A DNA stretch of 15,216 nucleotides from Candidatus Vogelbacteria bacterium (GTDB lineage: Bacteria > Patescibacteria > Paceibacteria > UBA9973 > UBA12445), in the NCBI GenBank assembly GCA_016201425.1, contig JACQCW010000031.1, positions 1 to 15,216 on the forward strand, read 5' to 3'. The position numbers were made by a program, and so were the translations under genes. The notes beneath the pieces were generated by a model. It searched no databases. It had not been told where the DNA came from and worked only from the letters and a program-made list of their open reading frames with translations. Positions 8,387 through 14,953 of this stretch are shown piece after piece (position 1 is the stretch's first letter; every line of letters starts with the position of its first letter).

Positions 8387-8390
8387 AAAG

Positions 8391-9302
8391 TTACAACTTC
8401 GAATAGTAAGTAAGCGTCGCGTTAGTGAGTGCTTCTACATCTGTAAAGCGTCCATTTTGCGTAGATCCAAGCACGACAATAATTATGCGATTGTTCGGAT
8501 CGACTTCAAATGCCACGGCGAGATTACCCCCAGCAAGATCAGTCAAACCGGTTTTTGAGGCGATAATACCATGTATATTAGAAACGGTTTGATTCGTGTT
8601 ATTTGCGTATTCAGAAATACCGTCTGTTGATTTAACAGTGATGGAGTTGAATTTCGTTGTTTCAAAAATATCCGGGGCGACGTGGATAGCATTGCCTAGT
8701 AGTAGCGCCACATCACGCGCAGAACCATAAGCCCCAGATAAATTAGTATTAATATCCAAACCTGATTCATTAAGAAAAAAGGTTTGTCTTAAGTCAAGTT
8801 CTCGGGCCTCATGATTCATAAGTCCAACAAAATCGCTATTAATGCCCGTCGATGCGATGACTCCTGATAAACTTTTAGCGATCGTCTCTATATCACTGTT
8901 TGAAGATGTTACGAGGGTAATACGGAGAAGGTCGTCGAGTCTCCATTTATGCACAAGACCATCACTTGCCTGGGCCTCGATGATCGTGTCTCTTGGAGCA
9001 AGTTTGAGTGCGACAAGAGCTGACATTATTTTTGTTAACGACGCGAGAGGCAATTGAGAGTTCTCATTTTTAGAGATGATTACTTTTTTTTGGCTGTCGT
9101 TATACACGACAAAAGACTGAGCATTTAAGTTAACTTCACCGAAGGAATTAAGGGCCCGTAGTTCTTTGTCGTCAGGCTTACTCACCGTTACAGGATTACT
9201 TAATCTTAAAACATAAATAGACACAACCGTCAGTAGGAAAATAAGTACAATTGGTAAAATTATAATTATTTTAGTTTTGTGGTTCTGTATTATCTGTTTC
9301 AC
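8391..9302 (-). CDS. D-Ala-D-Ala carboxypeptidase (S11 family, low-molecular-weight PBP)
   Basis: A 303-residue serine-type penicillin-binding protein that trims the terminal D-Ala from stem peptides outside the membrane. An uncleaved anchor or signal segment occupies about residues 10-33 (KIIIILPIVLIFLLTVVSIYV). All three active-site motifs are visible: SLTK at 88-91 (nucleophile Ser88 and Lys91), SSN at 133-135, and KTG at 250-252. There is no C-terminal beta-domain or amphipathic anchor as in classical DacA, and the N-terminal helix probably holds it to the membrane instead. The start is a GTG at 9302, overlapping scpB by 32 bases; there is no ATG before the catalytic domain. It is the first wall gene of the packed series that runs on to mraY. 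Confidence 0.92.
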   Translation of the reverse strand: MKQIIQNHKTKIIIILPIVLIFLLTVVSIYVLRLSNPVTVSKPDDKELRALNSFGEVNLNAQSFVVYNDSQKKVIISKNENSQLPLASLTKIMSALVALKLAPRDTIIEAQASDGLVHKWRLDDLLRITLVTSSNSDIETIAKSLSGVIASTGINSDFVGLMNHEARELDLRQTFFLNESGLDINTNLSGAYGSARDVALLLGNAIHVAPDIFETTKFNSITVKSTDGISEYANNTNQTVSNIHGIIASKTGLTDLAGGNLAVAFEVDPNNRIIIVVLGSTQNGRFTDVEALTNATLTYYSKL

Positions 9303-9831
9303 TTTTGTTTAATTCACTTAAACCGGCTCCGAGTGATCTTTTTATTTGATCATATTCTGGAAGCTTAGCTACATCTTTAATTCCGAGATATGCCAAGAGT
9401 TCAAACGTTGGCTTATATAAGAAAGACCGTTGGTCCTTGTCATTTGGAATTCTGTTAACTAGCCCACGTATTAAAAGATTTCTTAAAATAAAACCTGAGT
9501 TGACACCTCGAATATTGTCAATTTCTACTTTCGTTATTGGGCCATAATACAGGACGATTGTTAAAGTATCAAGCGCTGCTTTACCCATTTCTGAATTTAG
9601 TGAATCTTTAACCAAACCCTCAATGACCTCCGCGACCTCCGGTGGAGTTACCAGCACAACCTCGTCATCCTTGGTCATGAGTGCAACGCCATGGATTAGT
9701 CTAGACCTCAGTACCTCAAGAGCACTTCCAATCTCTTCCTCCGAAACATTTAAAATTTTAGCCAATCGTTTGACCTTAACTGGTTCGTTTTCGTAAAATA
9801 GTATCGCTTCGATTTTTGAATCTAAATTCAT
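9271..9831 (-). CDS. scpB: ScpB, segregation and condensation protein B
   Basis: A 186-residue protein with tandem winged helices that binds the ScpA kleisin within the SMC condensin complex. It opens with MNLDSKIEAILFYENEPV, the usual ScpB start, followed by KRLAKILNVSEEEI. The middle carries the family's TLTIVLYYGPITKVEIDNIRGVNSGFILRNLL-like block, here read in part as ALDTLTIVLYYGPITK and IRGVNS. The C-terminal tail is polar. I chose the ATG at 9831, which matches the family's N-terminus. An upstream TTG at 9873 would add 14 unrelated residues inside scpA. The ATG follows the scpA stop by four bases, and the 3' end overlaps the carboxypeptidase gene. Confidence 0.95.
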   Translation of the reverse strand: MNLDSKIEAILFYENEPVKVKRLAKILNVSEEEIGSALEVLRSRLIHGVALMTKDDEVVLVTPPEVAEVIEGLVKDSLNSEMGKAALDTLTIVLYYGPITKVEIDNIRGVNSGFILRNLLIRGLVNRIPNDKDQRSFLYKPTFELLAYLGIKDVAKLPEYDQIKRSLGAGLSELNKSETDNTEPQN

Positions 9832-9835
9832 ACCG

Positions 9836-10591
9836 TTAATTATACACTGGAATGGTACTATCTCCACTTTCAATATCTATATCTGAAAAGTGTTCTCCCT
9901 GCTTTATTAAAACAATTCCTCTTTTGACTAGCTCAAGAATCGCCAAGAAGTTTACTATAACATTCACTTTTTCAGCTTTACGTACGTGTGGATCAGAACT
10001 TTTGATACCGCTGTGGAGGTTATTAAAATTCATCTTCAAGTCCTTTTGAACCCTGATAATTAATCCATCAATGGCCTCTTCGAGACTAATTACTTTTTTA
10101 AGAATAGCATTCGGTAACTTCTCTTTTTTTGGTAAGGCGTCAATAATTCGCTTAATTGATTCTAAGAAACCCGAGATGGTAACTTCATTGGTTGGGGAAA
10201 AAACCACACGAGTGTTCTTACTGTCAGAGGCAAAGAAGATCATCTGTGTACCAAACTTTTCCTTAATAAAAACTGATTTTCCCTTAATATCTCGCAAAAT
10301 CTTGAGTCTTTTTTCAAGATCTTCAATACTTTCTTTCTCTTCTTGCGTTACCGATAACGTTGGGAGTAGAGAAACTGATTTAATTAGAATAAGTGTTGAA
10401 GCGATCGTTATAAAATTGGCAACATCATCAGTTGGGAATGACTCTAAGCTTTTGAGATATTCAAGATACATATCTGTAACTTGCGAAAGTGAGACATCGT
10501 TAATATGTAATTTATGCCTTTCAATCAAATCCAACAAAAGCTCGAGCGGTCCCTCAAATTGTCCAACTTTAACTTTAAATTCCTCAGACAT
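9836..10591 (-). CDS. scpA: ScpA, segregation and condensation protein A (kleisin)
   Basis: A 251-residue kleisin that bridges the heads of SMC and, with ScpB, compacts and segregates the chromosome. The N-terminus has the ScpA hallmark FEGPLELLLDLIERHKLHINDVSLSQVTDMYLEYL (seen from about residue 13), followed by an Ala/Thr/Leu-rich helix (ANFITIASTLILIKS). The charged middle is variable, and the C-terminal winged helix (VIVNFLAILELVKRGIVLIKQ) is present. Length fits the family. It begins 62 bases after aspS, with TATAAT immediately upstream, so it may start a new transcript. smc itself is not in the window. Confidence 0.95.
   Translation of the reverse strand: MSEEFKVKVGQFEGPLELLLDLIERHKLHINDVSLSQVTDMYLEYLKSLESFPTDDVANFITIASTLILIKSVSLLPTLSVTQEEKESIEDLEKRLKILRDIKGKSVFIKEKFGTQMIFFASDSKNTRVVFSPTNEVTISGFLESIKRIIDALPKKEKLPNAILKKVISLEEAIDGLIIRVQKDLKMNFNNLHSGIKSSDPHVRKAEKVNVIVNFLAILELVKRGIVLIKQGEHFSDIDIESGDSTIPVYN
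9839..9844 (-). promoter_or_regulatory. Candidate -10 hexamer for scpB inside the end of scpA
   Basis: A perfect TATAAT spans the last two sense codons of scpA (TAT AAT, then TAA stop) and ends exactly seven bases before the scpB ATG. No clear -35 was identified. The same arrangement precedes scpA. It could support a separate, leaderless scpB message. Confidence 0.35.
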
Positions 10592-10598
10592 TAGTTGA

Positions 10599-10604
10599 AT
10601 TATA
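10599..10604 (-). promoter_or_regulatory. Candidate -10 hexamer for scpA (leaderless spacing)
   Basis: A perfect TATAAT lies in the aspS-scpA gap and ends seven bases before the scpA ATG, which would put the first transcribed base at the A of the start codon. The hexamer 17 bases upstream is TAGAAC, a poor -35. The 62-base gap holds no hairpin with a T-run that would end the trpS-aspS transcript. Confidence 0.5.
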
Positions 10605-10653
10605 ACCTTATTTGCAAAGCAGTTCTAGGTGGATTTTATTTTCTAACAATAAT

Positions 10654-12045
10654 TTATTCCACCACTTTTATTCCGAGCTCTTTGAGTTGCTTTGTTTCGA
10701 TTGGCGAAGGTGATTCCATCATGAGATCTCTCCCCTCTCCTGTCTTTGGGAAGGCAATAACCTCACGAATGTTTGGTTCGTTCGTAAAGACTGTCATAAG
10801 TCTGTCTAGTCCCCAGGCGATACCTCCATGAGGAGGAGCTCCGGCACCAAGCGCGTCTAACATATGGCCAAAATTTCTTCTGATTCTTTCGGTATTAAAT
10901 CCCATTATTTCAAAAACTTTCTCAAGTGCCTCTGGTTTATGGTTTCTAATACTTCCGCCACCTATTTCAAAACCATTAAGCACGATGTCGTATTGGGTGG
11001 TCAAAATTTCTCCCAAGTTTTCTTTTTTCATTAGCTGATCTTCGTGCTCAGGTATGGCTCGAGAAAATGGGTTGTGAGTAAATGTCCACCCACCACCATC
11101 TGTTTTTTCGAAAAAAGGGAAATCTACCACCCAGCAAAAGGCGAGAAGGTTTGGATCATTTTTGTCTGTCCTAGTGTCTGGTCTATCAATACCATATTTC
11201 TCCATTGCCTCTTTGTATGGAATTCTTGGAAATGGTTTTTGTTGAATTCGTTTCTCCGGTGCCAACGTCTCTACTAATTTAATAAGTAAATCTTCTATCA
11301 AATTCATCACATCTTCTTTATTTACAAATGACATCTCTAGGTCAAGCTGTGTAAATTCGGGCTGCCTGTCACCCCTTGTGTCTTCATCCCTAAAACATCT
11401 TGCAATTTGAAAGTATTTTTCAAACCCCGCAACCATTAAAAGCTGTTTATATTGTTGTGGCGATTGCGGAAGTGCATAGAACTTACCGTGATAGAGTCTC
11501 GACGGCACAACGTAGTCCCGCGCCCCCTCTGGTGTTGATTTGGTTAATATCGGAGTTTCTATCTCAACAAAACCTTCGTCTGAGAGATTATTTCTTATAA
11601 ATCTAATAATCTCGTGCCTTAGTCTAATATTACGCTGCAGCCGTTGTCGTCTTAAATCTAAATATCTATATTTAAGCCTTGATTCCTCGCCTATTTCCAT
11701 ACCATCACCAGCAACATCAAACGGCAGAGTTGTAGCTTCATTTAAAACTGTAGCCGAAAGAATTTCGATTTCGAGTTCGCCGTTCTGTTCTTTGGTGTTC
11801 ACCATCTTCTCGGGTCTTTTGTTTACTTTACCCGTGATCTCTACCACCCACTCCGAGCGTAATTTTTGGACTGATTCATGTGCCTCTTTGTGGCTTGGTA
11901 GCGCAACCATCTGAACCTTGCCAGTTGCGTCTCGAAGGTCGATGAATACTAGTTTACCGTGGTCGCGCCTAACGTCCACCCAACCAGAGACCGTCACCTC
12001 CTCTCCTATCTTTTCTTTTAATTTTCCAATATAAGTTCTTTGCAT
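10654..12045 (-). CDS. aspS: Aspartyl-tRNA synthetase, bacterial type but lacking the GAD domain
   Basis: A 463-residue class II synthetase charging tRNA-Asp. The N-terminal OB-fold anticodon domain covers about 1-105 (VSGWVDVRRDHGKLVFIDLRD). Motif 2 is CFRDEDTRGDRQPEFTQLD at 217-235, and motif 3 is GIAWGLDRL at 408-416. The C-terminal blocks AFPKT and SPSP are of bacterial type. Bacterial AspRS is usually near 590 residues because a GAD domain interrupts the catalytic core. Here MEKYGIDRPDTR (281-292) runs almost directly into LAFCWVVDFPFFE (301-313), so that insertion is missing. His29 in RRDHG matches the residue linked to non-discriminating enzymes, whereas Lys80 in RPEK does not, so tRNA-Asn charging is undecided. 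It follows trpS by nine bases. Confidence 0.97.
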   Translation of the reverse strand: MQRTYIGKLKEKIGEEVTVSGWVDVRRDHGKLVFIDLRDATGKVQMVALPSHKEAHESVQKLRSEWVVEITGKVNKRPEKMVNTKEQNGELEIEILSATVLNEATTLPFDVAGDGMEIGEESRLKYRYLDLRRQRLQRNIRLRHEIIRFIRNNLSDEGFVEIETPILTKSTPEGARDYVVPSRLYHGKFYALPQSPQQYKQLLMVAGFEKYFQIARCFRDEDTRGDRQPEFTQLDLEMSFVNKEDVMNLIEDLLIKLVETLAPEKRIQQKPFPRIPYKEAMEKYGIDRPDTRTDKNDPNLLAFCWVVDFPFFEKTDGGGWTFTHNPFSRAIPEHEDQLMKKENLGEILTTQYDIVLNGFEIGGGSIRNHKPEALEKVFEIMGFNTERIRRNFGHMLDALGAGAPPHGGIAWGLDRLMTVFTNEPNIREVIAFPKTGEGRDLMMESPSPIETKQLKELGIKVVE

Positions 12046-12054
12046 AATTCAGTT

Positions 12055-13053
12055 TTAGTAATTAAGTTTCATTACATCTTTAACCATATCTAAAGTTTTT
12101 GTGGCATTTATTCTTGCGGTGCGACCACCGTCGTCTACAACATCATTAACCTCCGCATCTGAGATAAGCGATCTCTTTCCCTGAAAATCGATGACGAAAT
12201 CAGCTAGCTTTTCACCGAGCTCTTTTTTAAATGACCCCACTACCTGTTTACCAGCCATGTGATCTTTTACAAATGCCTCGGTGTTAATATTAAATTCCTT
12301 TGCAATAGTCAAAAGACTCTCAAGATTTACGGACATCGTGTTCTCGGTGGCAGTTTCCGCACGAGAAATCTTTTGTTTAATAACCTTATCAGAATCACTC
12401 AAAAAGAGACATCCTTCTGGATGAGACTTGCTCATTTTTCCAGGACCCTTGAGTGACAATATTCTCAGATTAGCAACATCGTGCGCCTGAGGTAAGGTAA
12501 AGACATCTCCAAATTCGGCATTAAACTTTCCGCCAAATTCACGCGTCTTTTCTAGGTGTGGTAATTGATCTTGTCCAATTGGAACTATCGAAGCGTTGTG
12601 TATCAAAATATCCGCTGCCATGAGTATTGGATAGTAACCAAGGAGTGCATTAGCTTGCCCCTCTGTTTGATTTGCTTTAAGTTTCTCCTTTAATGTTGGC
12701 ACCCGCATAAGATCATTAAATGTTGTGTATCGAGATAGAAATAGTGATAAGTAAGAAACAAGTTCACCGATCTGGCTTTGAATATAGACATGTACTCTTC
12801 CAGATTTAACGAACTCACCAAGTCCGAGTGCCAAATAATCTTTAACAACTTCAAACCTATACCTTGCGACTGTTGCAGCGTCGTTGTCAGTTAGACCATG
12901 TAAGTCTGCAACAAATACAAAAAATTCTGCCTCAGGATATTTTTTCAGCGTATCAAGCAGTGGCTTAACGGCTCCAAGATAATTACCTATATGCAAATCT
13001 CCTGTTGGCCTTATACCCGTTACAATTATTTGCTTTTTCATCTCTTTTGGCAT
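12055..13053 (-). CDS. trpS: Tryptophanyl-tRNA synthetase
   Basis: A 332-residue class I synthetase charging tRNA-Trp. The HIGH motif is HIGN at 21-24 in TGIRPTGDLHIGNYLGA, KMSKS is intact in GPGKMSKSH (205-211 or so), and the family's YPILMAADIL and VPIGQDQLPHLE blocks are present. Length and domain order are normal. A frame extension to a TTG at 13089 exists, but I prefer the ATG at 13053. A promoter-like TTGGAT, 17 bases, TAGTAT ends seven bases before it, and the TTG itself falls inside that -35. An ATG at 13041 is a further option. It is divergent from the plus-strand membrane gene and forms a probable operon with aspS. Confidence 0.96.
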   Translation of the reverse strand: MPKEMKKQIIVTGIRPTGDLHIGNYLGAVKPLLDTLKKYPEAEFFVFVADLHGLTDNDAATVARYRFEVVKDYLALGLGEFVKSGRVHVYIQSQIGELVSYLSLFLSRYTTFNDLMRVPTLKEKLKANQTEGQANALLGYYPILMAADILIHNASIVPIGQDQLPHLEKTREFGGKFNAEFGDVFTLPQAHDVANLRILSLKGPGKMSKSHPEGCLFLSDSDKVIKQKISRAETATENTMSVNLESLLTIAKEFNINTEAFVKDHMAGKQVVGSFKKELGEKLADFVIDFQGKRSLISDAEVNDVVDDGGRTARINATKTLDMVKDVMKLNY

Positions 13054-13060
13054 ATTTGAA

Positions 13061-13089
13061 ATACTATCAAAAAACGAACCAAAATCCAA
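13061..13089 (-). promoter_or_regulatory. Candidate trpS-aspS promoter, leaderless spacing
   Basis: On the minus strand, TTGGAT (13089-13084) is separated by 17 bases from TAGTAT (13066-13061), which ends seven bases before the ATG at 13053. The -35 matches consensus at TTG only and the -10 at four of six positions. The correct spacing, the position in a divergent intergenic region and the lack of any Shine-Dalgarno support it. Confidence 0.45.
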
Positions 13090-13099
13090 TTTTTTGATG

Positions 13100-13128
13100 T
13101 TGACAGAGAGTAAGCGTTAGTGTAGTTT
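13100..13128 (+). promoter_or_regulatory. Candidate promoter of the plus-strand membrane gene
   Basis: A perfect TTGACA at 13100-13105 is followed after 17 bases by TAGTTT (13123-13128), a weak -10. A better -10-like TATATT at 13135-13140 is too far from it (29 bases) and would need another -35. Either choice gives a leader of about 50-65 bases. It sits back to back with the trpS promoter candidate. Confidence 0.4.
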
Positions 13129-13162
13129 TGATTCTATATTGGTCCTTGATTTTGGATGTTAC

Positions 13163-13185
13163 TATCTCGCAATCTACGCGAGGTA
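13163..13185 (+). promoter_or_regulatory. 5' leader hairpin directly before the Shine-Dalgarno
   Basis: TATCTCGC (13163-13170) pairs with GCGAGGTA (13178-13185) to form an eight-pair stem, including one U-G pair, around a seven-base loop AATCTAC. It ends where the AAGGAGG ribosome site begins, and there is no T-run after it, so it is not a terminator. Such leader stems can protect the 5' end or tune ribosome access; which applies here is not shown. Confidence 0.45.
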
Positions 13186-13191
13186 AGGAGG
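13185..13191 (+). promoter_or_regulatory. Perfect Shine-Dalgarno for the plus-strand membrane gene
   Basis: AAGGAGG ends five bases before the ATG at 13197. It fixes this start and is the only strong ribosome site I found before any gene in the window. Confidence 0.85.
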
Positions 13192-13196
13192 ATTAG

Positions 13197-14042
13197 ATGT
13201 TTAAGGCTCGTTTTCTTTTGGGTGTTGTGATGGCGCTATCGGTTGTTGCTTATAACTATATCTCTGGAACTAATTGGTCTGCTGATGCCAAGACCCTCGC
13301 TCACTTTTTGGATGGAGTATTGTACGCGGCAGCGTGTATCGCAATGACGATTAGTTTTGTAACACTTAACGACAAGGGTGAGATCCCGATCGGATCTCTG
13401 ACGTATCGATATATGTCGTGGATTAATGGTGGGTATGTCCCCAAGCAGATCAAGCTTTGCCCCGCCTTTTGGTGGATCGTTGGTAACTTGCTTGCGGTGA
13501 GCACAGCTATTGGTGTCGCCGCGCTGTTTATTACCGTTGCCATTCCCACTTTTTTGAAGATGATTGTTGCCTTCCTTACTTACCTATTTACACAGCCGGC
13601 TACCGCTGCACTATTTGCCGGACAACTGGTATTAGGTACCTCTGCCGTCGCCGTAAGCTTTTATGGACTTATAACTCTTTGTGGATACTTTGGCGCCAAG
13701 GAACCAATCCCAGCCGCTATGTCTAGTGTTATTTGTGTTGGTGTGAGTACTTTTGGCACCGCAAGTCTTCTAGATTATTGCGCGCTTCATCATGTGTCGA
13801 TCCTTCAAGCTATTTGGGCCGGAGTTCTAGGATTCATTCATACAGGAATTCCGGTAATTGGTGCCGCGTTGGGCATCCTCTGTGGTCTGGCCGCGGCGGT
13901 CTGCGCCTTTGTGTATTCGTGGGATTATTCCTACAATAATCTGCTACCTGTAGCTCGCGAATCATTTATTGGGCAGTTTGCATCGGCTGCACTTGGCACC
14001 CTTTGCCCAGTCATCCAGATTGAGCAGAGAAGTAATTCGTAG
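13197..14042 (+). CDS. Unrecognised multi-pass membrane protein, single-gene unit
   Basis: A 281-residue protein that I do not recognise, and the only plus-strand gene. It has a hydrophobic N-terminal segment (about 4-22, possibly a signal anchor) and then several more: about 38-58, 90-112, 118-135, 140-165, 172-190 and 205-238. Between the second and third is a polar loop, GEIPIGSLTYRYMSWINGGYVPKQIKLCPAFWW. It is rich in Ala, Gly and Val, with cysteines scattered through the membrane part, and ends in a short polar tail. No catalytic motif is evident. Base use differs from its neighbours: two sampled 60-base lines are 48% and 65% GC, against 33-40% in ftsW, with frequent GCC codons. That and the private promoter, leader stem, perfect Shine-Dalgarno and terminator point to high expression, transfer, or both. 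Confidence 0.88.
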   Translation: MFKARFLLGVVMALSVVAYNYISGTNWSADAKTLAHFLDGVLYAAACIAMTISFVTLNDKGEIPIGSLTYRYMSWINGGYVPKQIKLCPAFWWIVGNLLAVSTAIGVAALFITVAIPTFLKMIVAFLTYLFTQPATAALFAGQLVLGTSAVAVSFYGLITLCGYFGAKEPIPAAMSSVICVGVSTFGTASLLDYCALHHVSILQAIWAGVLGFIHTGIPVIGAALGILCGLAAAVCAFVYSWDYSYNNLLPVARESFIGQFASAALGTLCPVIQIEQRSNS

Positions 14043-14055
14043 ATATCTTAGAGAT

Positions 14056-14088
14056 TCCCCAACCATTGCGTTGGGGATTTTATTTTAT
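14056..14088 (+). terminator. Intrinsic terminator of the plus-strand membrane gene
   Basis: TCCCCAAC (14056-14063) pairs with GTTGGGGA (14070-14077), giving an eight-pair stem with a six-base loop, followed on the plus strand by TTTTATTTTAT. It starts 13 bases after the TAG stop. Read on the minus strand it is not followed by a T-run, so it serves the plus gene and not cdaA, whose stop codon lies in the T-tract. Confidence 0.88.
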
Positions 14089-14946
14089 AAGGAGTACTCG
14101 AAGAAGCAGAGCCGTAAAGAGGGAAATAACCTTATCTTTTTTATTATATTTAAACATTCTTAGTAATATGTTCTCTTCTTTTTCGGGTGGGGCTAATTCA
14201 TCTAAAAATTGACTGATCTCAAATTTGAGTTGGTCAAGCGTAACAATTCGAAGATTGGCATTTCTGGCTATTGTTACTGATCCCCTCTCTTCAGAAACTA
14301 TTATTATGAAAGCATCTGAACGCTCAGAAAGTCCGAGTCCGGCCGTATGTCGAGTGCCCAAGTTACCAAACTTTTTAAAATTTTCTGATAATGGCAAATG
14401 TGCTCCAAATTTTTTTATCTGTCCGTTTTCAATTAAAACAGCACCGTCGTGGCCGGGTGTTCTTGTGTCAAAGATACTCAGAATTAATGGTTCAGACACC
14501 ATGCCATTAAGCTCATAGCCTCCGTCGAGATATCTTTCAACATGCTGTTTACCCTCAAGTACAATCAGCGCCCCTATTTTCTTTTTTGCAAAATGTTGGA
14601 CAGAGTTAATCAACACATTAATGGATTCCTTGTGAATGGGAATTTCATCTTCGGCAAATGGGTTAAAAAAGGAGACAGAAAAGTTCTCAAAGAACCTACG
14701 AAGTTCTTTTTGGAATAATATAACGAGAATAATAACAAAGAAGGAGAAAAATCCGTTAAACAAGGCTGTTGTTAGCTTGAGATTTAAATATGCTGCAAAT
14801 ACGTAGACAATGACGAGTACTGCAATTCCACGAAAAATAAAAATTGACTTTGTTTTTCGTAGTAAGGTTAACGCCGCATAGATAAAAACAGCTGTAATTG
14901 TGACATCAATAACATTTACTAAATTGTGTATTGTTAGGTAATTCAA
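14080..14946 (-). CDS. cdaA: CdaA-type membrane diadenylate cyclase
   Basis: A 288-residue enzyme making c-di-AMP from two ATP. Three N-terminal membrane segments (about 10-29, 34-53 and 58-78) lead into a DAC domain. The DAC signatures are GHDGAVLI with DGA at 167-169, GTRHTAGLGLSE at 197-208 (RHT in the RHR position), and VSEERGSVTIA at 217-227. Glu/Lys-rich residues 250-272 are followed by an extra hydrophobic end (VISLFTALLLRVLLIK, 273-288), which is not usual for CdaA and may be a fourth membrane helix. The start is a TTG at 14946, because the only upstream in-frame codons before a TAG are not starts. It begins seven bases after rpoD, suggesting co-transcription. It converges with the plus-strand membrane gene. 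Confidence 0.93.
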   Translation of the reverse strand: MNYLTIHNLVNVIDVTITAVFIYAALTLLRKTKSIFIFRGIAVLVIVYVFAAYLNLKLTTALFNGFFSFFVIILVILFQKELRRFFENFSVSFFNPFAEDEIPIHKESINVLINSVQHFAKKKIGALIVLEGKQHVERYLDGGYELNGMVSEPLILSIFDTRTPGHDGAVLIENGQIKKFGAHLPLSENFKKFGNLGTRHTAGLGLSERSDAFIIIVSEERGSVTIARNANLRIVTLDQLKFEISQFLDELAPPEKEENILLRMFKYNKKDKVISLFTALLLRVLLIK

Positions 14947-14953
14947 AACTATT

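Noticed and set aside
9832..9873. ScpB extension from a TTG at 9873.
   Set aside because: It would lie inside scpA and add residues foreign to the family; the ATG at 9831 gives the standard N-terminus.
10592..10653. A terminator between aspS and scpA.
   Set aside because: No stem with a following T-run could be found on the minus strand in this gap; only the promoter-like TATAAT is visible.
1597..12456. Many plus-strand open frames of 60-175 codons lying opposite the minus-strand genes (for example 10071-10598 opposite scpA).
   Set aside because: They are antisense shadows: the opposite frame encodes a clearly recognised conserved protein, and none of them has a family motif.
13054..13089. 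N-terminal extension of trpS from a TTG at 13089.
   Set aside because: The 12 added residues are unlike TrpRS N-termini, and the TTG coincides with the candidate -35 element. The ATG at 13053 has a well-placed -10.
14056..14077. Hairpin as a bidirectional terminator also ending the rpoD-cdaA transcript.
   Set aside because: On the minus strand the stem is followed by GAATCTCTAAG, with no T-run, so only plus-strand termination is supported.
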